Shown: positions 19,082 to 27,786 of the stretch, piece after piece
Layout of the letters: every line of letters starts with the position of its first letter
Numbering within the stretch: position 1 is the first letter of the stretch
Origin: Afipia massiliensis
GTDB taxonomy: Bacteria > Pseudomonadota > Alphaproteobacteria > Rhizobiales > Xanthobacteraceae
NCBI RefSeq assembly: GCF_014203115.1
Contig: NZ_JACHIJ010000001.1
Span: 62,001 to 126,000 of the forward strand
Direction: 5' to 3'
DNA length: 64,000 nucleotides
Notes under the pieces: generated by a model
Databases searched by the model: none
What the model saw: only the letters and a program-made list of their open reading frames with translations
Told to the model about the DNA's origin: nothing
Made by a program: the position numbers and the translations under genes

Positions 19082-21739
19082 ATGCGCGCCATCGTCGCTG
19101 TCCTGCTCTGCGTTACCGCCATTCACGCCGCCCTTTGGGGCCTGTTGCGTGACGAGCAGAAAGCCCCCGACTTTAACGGAATGCTGCCGAGCCTGTCTTA
19201 CGCGCCGTTTGAGGGCGCGGGGCATCCGGATGTCGACAACATTCCCAACAAGGAAAAAATCCGCGCGGATTTGAAGAAACTCGCCACCATGACCAAGGCG
19301 ATCCGCCTGTATTCGTCGACGGGCGGCGTTGAACTGGTTCCCGCAATCGCCAACGAATTCGGCCTCAAGGTCACGGTTGGCGCCTGGATCGACAAAAACG
19401 CGGACCGTAACGAGCGCGAAATCGCCGCCGCCGTCGAACTCGCCAAGCGCAACAGCAACGTCATCGGCATCGTCGTCGGCAACGAAACCATCTACCGCGG
19501 GGAGCAGAAGGTCGAAGATCTCATCGAGATCATCCAGCGCGTCAAGAAACAGACAAATGTTCCGGTAACGACTGGCGAAATCTGGAATATCTGGCGCGAC
19601 AATCCGCAACTGGCCTCGTCCGTCGATTTCATCGCCGCGCATATCCTGCCGTATTGGGAAAATTTCACCGCCCAGCAGGCTGTCGATCAGGCCATGTATA
19701 TCTACGGGCTGCTGAGGGACACGTTTCCCGGCAAGCGGATCGTGATCGCCGAATTCGGATGGCCCAGCGCGGGATACAACCTCAAGAACGCTTTCCCCGG
19801 CCCGTTCGAGCAGGCTTCGGTGCTCCGCAATTTCGTGACCCGCGCCGAAGCCATCGGCATGGACTACAACATCGTCGAAGCCATCGATCAGCCGTGGAAG
19901 TTTTTTGAAGGCGGCGTGGGACCTTACTGGGGCATCCTTGATGCTTCACGTGAACCGAAGTTCGCCTGGACCGGGCCTATTCGGGATCAAGACTATTGGA
20001 AAATTGCTGGCATAGCCTTGCTGGTCGGGGTTCTGCTGTCGCTGCCAATCTTCCGTCTGTCGAGGCCCACGGTCCTCCAATCGGCCATGCTGGCCACCGC
20101 AGCCAGCGGCGTCGGCACATGGGTCGCGACCGTCTTTGCCTATTGGAACACGCACTATTTCGTCTTCGGGTCCGCCTTCGCGCTGACGCTGGGCCTCATC
20201 CTGCTGGTGCCGCTGGTCCTGATCGCGATGGCCCGGATCGAGGAAATCGCGACCATCGCCTTTGGACACAAGCCTGCCCGCCTGATCTCGGCCGCAGTCC
20301 CCCCACCAGCCGAAGGCTACGCGCCGAAGGTCTCGATCCATGTGCCGGCGTATTTCGAGCCGCCCGAGATGCTCAAGCAGACGCTCGATGCGGTATCGCG
20401 CCTCGATTATCCGAACTTCGAATGCGTTGTGATCATCAACAACACGCCTGATCCGGCGTTCTGGCAGCCCATACAGGATCACTGCCGTACGCTGGGCGAG
20501 CGCTTCATCTTCATCAACGCCGAGAAGGTCGAAGGCTTCAAAGCCGGCGCGCTGAAGATCGCCATGGCGCGCACGGCCGCCGACGCTGAAATCATAGGCA
20601 TCATCGACGCCGACTATGTTGTCACGCCGGACTGGCTCAAGGATCTGGTTCCGGCCTTCGCCGATCCGCGCGTGGGTCTGGTGCAGGCGCCGCAGGATCA
20701 TCGCGACGGCGACCGCTCCCTGATGCACTACGCCATGAACGGCGAGTATGCGGGCTTCTTCGACATCGGCATGGTGCAGCGGAACGAAGCCAACGCCATC
20801 ATCGTTCATGGCACGATGTGCCTGATCCGTCGCGCGGCTATGGATATGGCGGGCGGCTGGGCCGGCGACACGATCTGCGAGGATACCGATCTCGGTCTGG
20901 CCGTGATCGAGCACGGCTGGCTTACGCACTATACCAACAAGCGCTACGGCTACGGCCTGCTGCCAGACACCTACGAGGCCTTCAAGAAGCAGCGCCACCG
21001 CTGGGCCTATGGTGGCTTCCAGATCGTGAAGAAGCATTGGCGCCGGTTCCTGCCCAACGCGAGCAGACTCTCGCAGGATCAAAAGCGTGAATTCGCGCTC
21101 GGCTGGCTGAACTGGCTCGGCGCGGAAAGTCTCGGCGTGGTGGTTGCGATCCTGAACCTGATCTGGGTGCCGATCGTTTCATTCGCCGACATCGCCATTC
21201 CGGACAAAATTCTGACCCTGCCGATCATCGCTGCATTCGTGGTGTCACTGGCGCACTTCCTGACGCTGTATCGGCTTCGCGTACCTGTGAAGACCGGTCA
21301 GATGCTGGGGGCCATGGTAGCGGCAATGTCGGTGCAATGGACGGTATCGCGCGCCGTGGCGAACGGCCTGATCACCGATCATCTTCCGTTTGCGCGCACG
21401 TCCAAGGGCGGGCTTTCGATGATGTCCGTGGAGTTCCAGGCATTCTGGGAAGCCGTGATCGGTATCTTGCTGATCATCGGCGCGATCGTGCTGGTCGCGT
21501 TCAATGTGAAGGAAGTTCGGGAGATCAACATCTTCGCAGGCGTGCTCGTGCTTCAGAGCCTGCCCTTCCTGTCGGCCGTCGCCATTGCGATCCTCGAGAA
21601 TTCGCGGATCAACGCCTTCAACTTCTGGAAGACTTCGTCGGTTCGCGCTGCCGAACTGATCGGACTTCGCCGTGAAGCAACGCCGGCAGCCATCACCGCG
21701 CAGCAGCCGGTCACCTCGGACGTCCGCTCAGACACCTGA
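19082..21739 (+). CDS. ndvB: NdvB-like beta-1,3-glucan synthase (GH17-GT2 fusion)
   Basis: 885 residues from ATG 19082, directly after an in-frame TTG. An N-terminal signal anchor is followed by a GH17-like domain (about 30-280) with the two catalytic glutamates in VVGNETIYRG and IVIAEFGWPSAG. Two membrane helices precede a family 2 glycosyltransferase domain (about 410-640) with IIDADY, EDTDLGL and the QRHRW motif of processive synthases. Several C-terminal helices follow. The length and fusion match the Bradyrhizobium NdvB type that builds cyclic beta-(1,3),(1,6)-glucans in the periplasm. Those glucans serve in osmotic adaptation and host interaction. Confidence 0.9.
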   Translation: MRAIVAVLLCVTAIHAALWGLLRDEQKAPDFNGMLPSLSYAPFEGAGHPDVDNIPNKEKIRADLKKLATMTKAIRLYSSTGGVELVPAIANEFGLKVTVGAWIDKNADRNEREIAAAVELAKRNSNVIGIVVGNETIYRGEQKVEDLIEIIQRVKKQTNVPVTTGEIWNIWRDNPQLASSVDFIAAHILPYWENFTAQQAVDQAMYIYGLLRDTFPGKRIVIAEFGWPSAGYNLKNAFPGPFEQASVLRNFVTRAEAIGMDYNIVEAIDQPWKFFEGGVGPYWGILDASREPKFAWTGPIRDQDYWKIAGIALLVGVLLSLPIFRLSRPTVLQSAMLATAASGVGTWVATVFAYWNTHYFVFGSAFALTLGLILLVPLVLIAMARIEEIATIAFGHKPARLISAAVPPPAEGYAPKVSIHVPAYFEPPEMLKQTLDAVSRLDYPNFECVVIINNTPDPAFWQPIQDHCRTLGERFIFINAEKVEGFKAGALKIAMARTAADAEIIGIIDADYVVTPDWLKDLVPAFADPRVGLVQAPQDHRDGDRSLMHYAMNGEYAGFFDIGMVQRNEANAIIVHGTMCLIRRAAMDMAGGWAGDTICEDTDLGLAVIEHGWLTHYTNKRYGYGLLPDTYEAFKKQRHRWAYGGFQIVKKHWRRFLPNASRLSQDQKREFALGWLNWLGAESLGVVVAILNLIWVPIVSFADIAIPDKILTLPIIAAFVVSLAHFLTLYRLRVPVKTGQMLGAMVAAMSVQWTVSRAVANGLITDHLPFARTSKGGLSMMSVEFQAFWEAVIGILLIIGAIVLVAFNVKEVREINIFAGVLVLQSLPFLSAVAIAILENSRINAFNFWKTSSVRAAELIGLRREATPAAITAQQPVTSDVRSDT

Positions 21740-21763
21740 TCGTTAAGGATTGAGTTCGTCAGC

Positions 21764-21949
21764 TCATTTCATGCTGACGAATGCACCCCACACCGCGGCC
21801 AATCCCGCGCCTACCAGAACATAGACGGGATGCCGACAGAACGTGTCGCCGTAGGTGCACATCTGAGCGCCAAACCTGCCGAGCTGGCCATGGTCGGCGG
21901 CGTAGAAGAGTCCGGACAAGACAACCAAGAGACCGGCAACGAAGTACAT
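21764..21949 (-). CDS. Small two-helix membrane protein
   Basis: 61 residues from ATG 21949, with AGGGA 8 nt upstream; the extension to 21997 is rejected for that reason. Two hydrophobic segments (MYFVAGLLVVLSGLFYAA and VYVLVGAGLAAVWGAFVSM) flank a short loop with two cysteines (QMCTYGDTFCRHP) that could form a disulfide. No function is recognised. It is convergent with the NdvB-like gene, with 24 bp between stops. Confidence 0.7.
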   Translation of the reverse strand: MYFVAGLLVVLSGLFYAADHGQLGRFGAQMCTYGDTFCRHPVYVLVGAGLAAVWGAFVSMK

Positions 21950-22059
21950 TGTCGTTATCCCTTCCCAGCGAGAAACCGCACCTTGATGCGGTGCCATTCT
22001 TGCTGCGATTCCCTCGGCGCGTCGAGGACGAACGCCCTGCTACGGTTGATTGGGGGCCA

Positions 22060-22135
22060 TGGTGAGCGCGGAGGGACTCGAACCCTCGACCCCATGATTA
22101 AAAGTCACGTGCTCTACCGCCTGAGCTACGCGCTC
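22060..22135 (-). tRNA. tRNA-Lys (anticodon TTT)
   Basis: Read on the minus strand, the acceptor arms GAGCGCG and CGCGCTC pair. The D arm is GCTC...GAGC, the anticodon loop is CTTTTAA, and the T arm GAGGG-TTCGAGT-CCCTC is perfect. The discriminator is A, and CCA is encoded at 22060-22062. The anticodon TTT reads lysine AAA and AAG codons. Confidence 0.97.
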
Positions 22136-22305
22136 ACGTGTCGCGGTGTGTAGGTGGCGGGTGAGTGTGGGTCAAGTGCAGCCCGGCATCTTGTTCAGGC
22201 TGTGGAATTCGTCGCCAAGGCTTGAGAGATTCCCGCGGCAAGACGACAATTGACAAAAGAACAAAAAGAGAACATGGTGTCGTCATCACTGCCTTGGAAA
22301 CAAAG

Positions 22306-22557
22306 ATGACCGATATCTCCTACTATGTGGCGCTTCCGTTCAGCGAGGATGACGAAGGGTCCGTCGTGACGGGAACAGCCGAAGAGTTTCAAAGCCCATC
22401 TACGGCGATCCGGCGTGCGGAAACATTGTCCCGGGCAGCCGGTATGGTTGGAGCAGTTGCTTTCACGCGCTCTGGCGACCCGATGACGGGCGATTTCAAG
22501 GATGCCGTGGTCTTGAAAGCATTCGGCAGTGTCCCCACGGATCTCAGCGGCCTGTAA
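22306..22557 (+). CDS. Conserved hypothetical protein, 83 aa
   Basis: ATG 22306 was chosen because upstream in-frame residues to 22165 lack coding character and run into the tRNA flank. The acidic, soluble protein starts MTDISYYVALPFSEDDEG and contains a helix-like AIRRAETLSRAAGMVGAVAF followed by a loop SGDPMTGDFKDAVVLKAFG. No membrane segment, signal or metal motif is seen. It looks like a small conserved cytoplasmic protein of this bacterial group. The function is unknown. Confidence 0.7.
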   Translation: MTDISYYVALPFSEDDEGSVVTGTAEEFQSPSTAIRRAETLSRAAGMVGAVAFTRSGDPMTGDFKDAVVLKAFGSVPTDLSGL

Positions 22558-22573
22558 TCGCAGTCTGCAACCG

Positions 22574-22747
22574 TCAGGGCCGGCGGTCCTCCTGTTCCTT
22601 CAGTTCATCTTCGCTCAAATCATTCCGGGGTGTCGCGAAGTCATCGCTGTTGGGATCAACCTTGAACGGTGCATCCTTGGTCGGATCCGAACGGCGTTTC
22701 TTCGCCTTCGGGTCGGCAGCGTCGTCTTTCTTCTTTTTTCCGCTCAT
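22574..22747 (-). CDS. Small highly charged protein, 57 aa
   Basis: The 58-codon frame from ATG 22747 to TGA 22574 has an AAGGAAA ribosome-binding site about 10 nt upstream. The protein opens MSGKKKKDD, continues KAKKRRSDPTKDAPFKVDP, and ends in an acidic LSEDELKEQEDRRP. More than half of its residues are charged, with no hydrophobic core, so it is probably intrinsically disordered. A nucleic-acid or protein-binding role is possible but not shown. It is convergent with the 83-aa gene (16 bp between stops) and divergent from the GrdB-like gene. Confidence 0.6.
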   Translation of the reverse strand: MSGKKKKDDAADPKAKKRRSDPTKDAPFKVDPNSDDFATPRNDLSEDELKEQEDRRP

Positions 22748-22859
22748 CGGCTGGTTTCCTTGCCCGCGCCGCCGGCATGGCCGGCCTCGTTTCCCTGAAT
22801 ATGGCTGAGACGGCGAGCATCTGCTACGCCTACCTCACCAGATTTGAGGACGCCCCATC

Positions 22860-23789
22860 ATGACGGATTCGCCTGCTGTCCCCGAGGATACCGTGCGCGA
22901 CTTCGACGTGCCCGTCCCATACATGCAGCGGACGCGGGATTATTATCTCGCCATCGGCTACGACACCCCCTATCGCTGGGCCCACAATATCGCGGCGCCT
23001 TTCCAGCCACTGACCAGGCCTTTGGCGAAAGCGCGGGTGGCGATCGTGACCACGGCCGCCCGCTTCGATCCCACGAAGGGCGATCAGGGACCGGGGGCGG
23101 CCTACAACGGCAGCGCGAAATTCTACCAGGTCTACGACGGCGACACCTCCCAGCAGCACGACCTGCGAATTTCCCACATCGCCTACGATCGCGCGCACAC
23201 GTCTGCGACCGACATGAACACCTGGTTTCCGCTGGCGCAATTGCATCGCCTCGCTGGCGAAGGCCGGATCGGATCGGTTGCGCCGCGCTTCTTCGGTGCA
23301 CCAACCAATCGCAGCCATCGCGTCACCATCGACACCGATGCTCCGGACATTCTTGCACGCTGCAAGGCGGATGACATCGACGCGGTTGTGCTCGTGCCGA
23401 ACTGTCCGGTGTGCCACCAGACCACGTCTCTGGTTGCCCGCCATCTGGAGGCCAACGGGATTTCGACCGTGGTGATGGGCTGTGCGAAGGATATTGTCGA
23501 ACACGCAGCCGTGCCGCGGTTTTTGTTCAGCGATTTTCCGCTGGGAAATTCCGCCGGTAAACCGCACGATATACCGTCGCAGGCATTCACACTTGATCTG
23601 GCACTGAAGGTGCTGGAAAGCGCGCCGGGGCCGCAGACGACGGTTCAATCCACGCTGCGCTGGAGCGAGGACGCGTCCTGGAAGCGCGACTACAACAACG
23701 TCGAGCGCATGGCGCCCGAGGAACTCGAGCGCCGACGCCGCGATTTCGATGCCCAGAAGGAAGCCGCGCGCGCCAATCGCGTGGCGTGA
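22860..23789 (+). CDS. Glycine/sarcosine/betaine reductase component B (selenoprotein B) family protein, cysteine form
   Basis: 309 residues from ATG 22860. The protein follows the GrdB/PrdB-type pattern: an N-terminal part with VPVPYMQRTRDYYLAIGYD, a central AARFDPTKGDQGPGAAYNG segment, and a redox site VPNCPVCHQTTS (C182, C185, H186). Clostridial relatives use selenocysteine in this type of site, whereas here both positions are cysteine codons (TGT, TGC). The clostridial enzymes belong to anaerobic Stickland reductases. A lone homologue without the A and C partners in this genome type must do something else, perhaps a thiol-dependent reduction. It is convergent with the BrnA-like gene (1 bp gap). 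Confidence 0.75.
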   Translation: MTDSPAVPEDTVRDFDVPVPYMQRTRDYYLAIGYDTPYRWAHNIAAPFQPLTRPLAKARVAIVTTAARFDPTKGDQGPGAAYNGSAKFYQVYDGDTSQQHDLRISHIAYDRAHTSATDMNTWFPLAQLHRLAGEGRIGSVAPRFFGAPTNRSHRVTIDTDAPDILARCKADDIDAVVLVPNCPVCHQTTSLVARHLEANGISTVVMGCAKDIVEHAAVPRFLFSDFPLGNSAGKPHDIPSQAFTLDLALKVLESAPGPQTTVQSTLRWSEDASWKRDYNNVERMAPEELERRRRDFDAQKEAARANRVA

Positions 23790-23790
23790 T

Positions 23791-24036
23791 TCAGTCGGAC
23801 TTTCCGGCAGCCTTGCGCAGCGCTGCGTTAATCCGATCCTGCCACCCGGGACCGCCCTCTTGAAAATGCTCGAGGACGTCCTGATCAATCCGGATCGAGA
23901 CAAGCTCCTTCACGCCGGGGATCGAGACCGTCTTGGGAAGTGCCTCCGGCACTTTCGCGGTGACGGATTTGAACGCAGCCTCGGCTTCTGTCTTCGCATC
24001 GCTGAGCGTGCGGGGCCGTCTCGGAGGGGACGCCAT
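23791..24036 (-). CDS. BrnA-like antitoxin family protein
   Basis: 81 residues from ATG 24036. The C-terminal half, VSIRIDQDVLEHFQEGGPGW followed by QDRINAALRKAAGK, is the ribbon-helix-helix pattern of BrnA antitoxins. The N-terminus is basic and proline-rich. BrnA normally pairs with a BrnT RNase toxin encoded just upstream. Here the gene directly upstream is cysK, whose stop codon is 2 bp from this start, and no BrnT is visible. It may be an orphan DNA-binding regulator co-transcribed with cysK. Confidence 0.78.
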   Translation of the reverse strand: MASPPRRPRTLSDAKTEAEAAFKSVTAKVPEALPKTVSIPGVKELVSIRIDQDVLEHFQEGGPGWQDRINAALRKAAGKSD

Positions 24037-24038
24037 GC

Positions 24039-25022
24039 TCAGATTCCCTCGAACAATGCCGTTGACAGATACCGCTCTGAGAACGATGGCACGATCGCAA
24101 GAATGGTCTTGCCCGCGTTCTCGGTCCGCTTGCCAAGCTCCAGCGCGGCGGCAATCGCCGCGCCCGAAGAGATGCCGCCCGGAATACCTTCGATGCGCGC
24201 AAGGGCGCGGGATGTTGCGATCGCGGTTGCGCTATCGACCTTGACGATCTCGTCGATCACAGCCCGGTCGAGAATGTCCGGAATAAAGCCGGCGCCGATA
24301 CCCTGAATCTTGTGCGGCGAATGTTGACCGCCAGACAGCACCGGACTTTCCACTGGCTCGACCGCGACGACACGCAAGGACGGTTTGCGAGGTTTCAGAA
24401 CCTGCCCCACGCCGGTGATCGTACCGCCGGTACCGACGCCGGCGACAAACACATCGATGTTGCCGTTGGTGTCGTTCCAGATTTCCTCCGCGGTGGTGCG
24501 CCGGTGCACCTCTGGATTAGCCAGGTTCTTGAACTGCTGCGGCATCACCGAGTTAGGCGTGTTGCGGATCAGTTCCTCTGCGGTTGCAATAGCCCCCTTC
24601 ATGCCTTGCGCAGCTGGCGTTAAAACAATTTCCGCACCGAGAAATGCCAGCATCTTGCGGCGCTCGATCGACATCGACTCCGGCATCACGAGTTTAAGGC
24701 GGTAGCCCCGCGACGCAGCGACGTAAGCCAGCGCAATACCCGTATTACCGGATGTCGGTTCGATCAGAACGGTGTCGGGATCGATAACACCGGCCTTCTC
24801 CATCGCAATGATCATGGCCGCGCCAATGCGGTCCTTCACACTCGCAGCGGGATTGAAATACTCAAGTTTGGCGAGAATTGTCGCTTTCACACCGCTTTGC
24901 TCAGGCAACCGATGAAGCCGGACTGCTGGCGTATCGCCGAATGCATCAACGATGCTGTCGTAAATTCGTCCGCGCCCCGGCCGATGTAATTGCGAAACGT
25001 CTGAATGTGACTTCGTGTCCAT
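24039..25022 (-). CDS. cysK: Cysteine synthase A
   Basis: 327 residues from ATG 25022. This PLP enzyme converts O-acetylserine and sulfide to cysteine. Visible motifs are the PLP lysine in NPAASVKDR (K63), the substrate loop [12 protein letters not shown], and the phosphate-binding glycine loop [12 protein letters not shown]. The SGAA segment lies near the C-terminus ([18 protein letters not shown]). It is followed after 2 bp by the BrnA-like gene. The 233-bp upstream region is shared with the divergent zinc-ribbon gene. Confidence 0.96.
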   Translation of the reverse strand: MDTKSHSDVSQLHRPGRGRIYDSIVDAFGDTPAVRLHRLPEQSGVKATILAKLEYFNPAASVKDRIGAAMIIAMEKAGVIDPDTVLIEPTSGNTGIALAYVAASRGYRLKLVMPESMSIERRKMLAFLGAEIVLTPAAQGMKGAIATAEELIRNTPNSVMPQQFKNLANPEVHRRTTAEEIWNDTNGNIDVFVAGVGTGGTITGVGQVLKPRKPSLRVVAVEPVESPVLSGGQHSPHKIQGIGAGFIPDILDRAVIDEIVKVDSATAIATSRALARIEGIPGGISSGAAIAAALELGKRTENAGKTILAIVPSFSERYLSTALFEGI

Positions 25023-25255
25023 GCCGGGTCCTCCACATCAATCAAATGCGAACTATGAGGGAAAGTTACGCAAAACGAACAGCTTCCGCCATTAAGGGTG
25101 CCAGCGCTCACGTGCGCAAGGGCCAATCGCGCAGCTGGTCAGCGAGCGTTGCATTGCAAAATGTTATTTCTCTAAAGAAACACATTTGTGTTGCGACAAC
25201 TTCAAACTCCCATGTGTATATTGGGCATAAGCTCAAATCCGGTAGGGAGGTCACG

Positions 25256-25468
25256 ATGCCAGCTCTTGCTGAAATTCTGTCGACCAAAGCATCACGCTTA
25301 CCGCCGCGCTCGACCGACCGTCCAGTGTGCACGATTTGCGCGGACTCGATGGTCGCAGCCGAGGCATCTGCATTTCTTTCCGATAACGTGATCAGTTATC
25401 TCTGGACCTGCGACAACTGCGGCTATGGCTTCGTCACGAAGCATTCCACAAAGATCGTCTGCAACTGA
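25256..25468 (+). CDS. Small zinc-ribbon-like protein, 70 aa
   Basis: ATG 25256 follows a strong GGGAGG ribosome-binding site, and the long open frame back to 24878 overlaps cysK and is rejected. Two CxxC pairs (VCTICADSM and WTCDNCGYGF) about 30 residues apart form a probable zinc ribbon, followed by a short basic tail ending in cysteine. The first 20 residues are Ser/Arg-rich. A nucleic-acid or protein-binding role is likely but not shown. It is divergent from cysK and convergent with tgt (24 bp between stops). Confidence 0.75.
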   Translation: MPALAEILSTKASRLPPRSTDRPVCTICADSMVAAEASAFLSDNVISYLWTCDNCGYGFVTKHSTKIVCN

Positions 25469-25492
25469 CAGCACAATTTGTCAGCATAGCTG

Positions 25493-26626
25493 TCAGCGCG
25501 GCGCGATATCGCCCCGCGCCCATCCCTCGCGAACTGATGCGCGGTAGTCGCCATACGTCCCGGCGGCGATAGCGGCGCGAGCGCCGCTCATCAGGCTCTG
25601 GTAGTACGCGACGTTGATTTCCGACAGCAGCATCGCGCCGAGCGCCTCCTCGGACTTCACAAGGTGGTGCAAGTAGGCCCGTGAGTAGCCGTTCGCCGAA
25701 CGCCAGGCGCTTTCCTCGTCCAGCGGGCGCGGATCATCGGCATGACGGGCATTGCGCAAATTGATGACGCCATGCCGCGTAAAGACGTGGCCGTGGCGGC
25801 CGTTGCGCGTCGGCATGACGCAATCGAACATGTCGATCCCTCGCGCGACCGCTTCCAGCATATCGTCGGGCGTTCCGACGCCCATCAGATAGCGCGGCCG
25901 CTCCTGCGGCAGGATCGGTGCTACCTCCTCGATCATTGCCAGCATGACGGCCTGCGGCTCGCCAACCGCCAATCCACCGACCGCGTAACCGTGAAACCCG
26001 ATGTCAATCAGCGCACGCGTGCTCTCGCGGCGTAATTCGGGAATATCGCCGCCCTGTACGATGCCAAACAGCATGTATCCCGCAGGCGCCGTTTCGAACG
26101 CGCGCTTGCTGCGCTCCGCCCAGCGGATCGACAACTGCATGGCGCGTTCGATATCGGCCCGCTCGGCCGGCAGCCGCACACACTCGTCGAGTTGCATGGC
26201 GATATCGGAACCGAGCAAGCGCTGAACCTCGATGGCCCGCTCGGGCGACAGTTCCACCTTCGTGCCGTCGATATGCGAGCTGAACGTCACCGCATGTTCC
26301 GTGACCTTGCGCAGCTTCGCCAGCGACATGACCTGAAAGCCGCCGGAGTCGGTCAGCATCGGGCCGTTCCATGTGGTGAACTTCTGTAGTCCGCCCAGCG
26401 CTGCGATACGTTCCGCGCCGGGACGCAACATCAGGTGATAGGTGTTGCCGAGCACGATGTCGGCGCCCGTGTCACGGATATCGCGCCAATGGATGCTCTT
26501 CATCGCGCCCGCGGTGCCGACGGGCATGAATGCAGGGGTGCGCACCACACCGTGCGGCGTTGTCAATTCGCCGGTGCGCGCTTCGCCGTCGCAGCCAAGA
26601 AGCTTAAAGTGATTGGGAACGGTCAT
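25493..26626 (-). CDS. tgt: Queuine tRNA-ribosyltransferase
   Basis: 377 residues, normal length. It exchanges guanine for preQ1 at position 34 of GUN tRNAs. Catalytic aspartates are in TDSGGFQVMSL (D93) and FDCVMPTRNGRHG (D268). Substrate-pocket residues are present in MQLDECVRLP and FGIVQGGDI. The C-terminal zinc site is odd: where relatives carry CxCxxC, this protein reads PLDEESAWRSANGYSRAYLH (301-320), with no cysteine, although the histidines after it are kept. The gene follows queA by 16 bp on the same strand, giving a queuosine operon. Confidence 0.96.
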   Translation of the reverse strand: MTVPNHFKLLGCDGEARTGELTTPHGVVRTPAFMPVGTAGAMKSIHWRDIRDTGADIVLGNTYHLMLRPGAERIAALGGLQKFTTWNGPMLTDSGGFQVMSLAKLRKVTEHAVTFSSHIDGTKVELSPERAIEVQRLLGSDIAMQLDECVRLPAERADIERAMQLSIRWAERSKRAFETAPAGYMLFGIVQGGDIPELRRESTRALIDIGFHGYAVGGLAVGEPQAVMLAMIEEVAPILPQERPRYLMGVGTPDDMLEAVARGIDMFDCVMPTRNGRHGHVFTRHGVINLRNARHADDPRPLDEESAWRSANGYSRAYLHHLVKSEEALGAMLLSEINVAYYQSLMSGARAAIAAGTYGDYRASVREGWARGDIAPR

Positions 26627-26642
26627 ATGGCGACGTTATGGG

Positions 26643-27719
26643 TCAGGTCGGCTGACGAAACAACAGGCATGCATCGCCATACGAGTAGAAGCGGTAGCCG
26701 GTTGAGATGGCATGGGCATAGGCCTGCTGCATAGTCTCCAACCCGCTGAAGGCCGAGACCAGCATGAACAGGGTCGAGCGCGGCAAATGGAAGTTCGTCA
26801 TCAGGACATCCACCGCCTTGAAGCGGTAACCGGGCGTGATGAAGATTGCGGTCTCCCCGGTGAACGGCTGGATCGTACCGTCATCCACCGCAGCGCTTTC
26901 CAGAAGCCGCAGCGATGTGGTCCCGACGGCCACGATGCGGCCGCCCTTGGCGCGGGCATCGTTAAGCGCGGTGGCGGTCTCGCCGGACACCGTGCCCCAC
27001 TCAGCGTGCATCTTGTGGCTGGATGTATCGTCGGCCTTCACCGGAAGGAACGTCCCTGCCCCGACATGCAGCGTCACGCGATGCAGACCGATGCCACGGT
27101 CGCGCAATGCTGCCTCAAGCGCCGGGGTGAAGTGCAGCCCCGCCGTGGGTGCTGCGACCGCGCCTTCGCTGACCGCAAACATGGTCTGATAGTCGGCAGT
27201 ATCCCGCTCGTCCGGCGTCCGCCGTGAAGCGATGTAGGGCGGCAGCGGCGGCGCGCCGACGTCGGCAATGGCCTGATCCAGAATTGGCCCGTGAAACGAG
27301 AATGACAGCGTCACCTCGCCGTTCTCGCCTTTGTGCTCGACCTGCGCGTCGAGATTTCCCAGCAGACAGACACGGCCTTCGTTCCCGAAGCGAATGGCGT
27401 CACCGGCGGCGAGTTTCTTCGCCGGCTTCACCAGCGCCTGCCAGCGCGACCCGTCTATGCGCTTGATAAGCGTGGCTTCGATCTTCGGTTCTGTCTCCCG
27501 GCCGACGCGGCGGCCGGTCAATTGCGCCGGGATAACCTTGGTGTCGTTGACGACCAGTTGATCGCCGGGCTGCAGGAACTGCGGCAGTTCGGACACGGCG
27601 GCCTCGGCCAACGGCTTGCCTGGTGTCACCACGAGCATGCGCGCCGTGTCGCGCGGGCTGACAGGCCGCAGCGCGATGTTGGCTTCCGGAAGTTCGAAGT
27701 CGAATAAGTCAGTACGCAT
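26643..27719 (-). CDS. queA: S-adenosylmethionine:tRNA ribosyltransferase-isomerase
   Basis: 358 residues from ATG 27719 ([19 protein letters not shown]). The longer frame to 27767 runs into a palindromic element and is rejected. QueA transfers the ribosyl part of SAM to preQ1 in tRNA to give epoxyqueuosine. Typical blocks are [51 protein letters not shown] and the C-terminal [17 protein letters not shown]. It sits immediately before tgt, with the two cyclophilin genes upstream on the same strand. Confidence 0.97.
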   Translation of the reverse strand: MRTDLFDFELPEANIALRPVSPRDTARMLVVTPGKPLAEAAVSELPQFLQPGDQLVVNDTKVIPAQLTGRRVGRETEPKIEATLIKRIDGSRWQALVKPAKKLAAGDAIRFGNEGRVCLLGNLDAQVEHKGENGEVTLSFSFHGPILDQAIADVGAPPLPPYIASRRTPDERDTADYQTMFAVSEGAVAAPTAGLHFTPALEAALRDRGIGLHRVTLHVGAGTFLPVKADDTSSHKMHAEWGTVSGETATALNDARAKGGRIVAVGTTSLRLLESAAVDDGTIQPFTGETAIFITPGYRFKAVDVLMTNFHLPRSTLFMLVSAFSGLETMQQAYAHAISTGYRFYSYGDACLLFRQPT

Positions 27720-27733
27720 GACGCTCAAATGTT

Positions 27734-27759
27734 GATGGCCGGGACATGCCCGGCCATCC
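27734..27759. repeat. Short palindromic element upstream of queA
   Basis: GGCCGGGacatgCCCGGCC with ATGG/CCAT flanks forms a hairpin. It resembles one arm of the 'cgtcatgcccgg' repeats at 46455-46545 and 63233-63319, so it is probably a solo or half copy of that family. Confidence 0.65.
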
Positions 27760-27786
27760 GTTCGCAAAGCCAGACTACAGCGACAA

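Noticed and set aside
24878-25255. Upstream extension of the zinc-ribbon frame
   Set aside because: It overlaps the cysK 5' end; a strong ribosome-binding site precedes ATG 25256.
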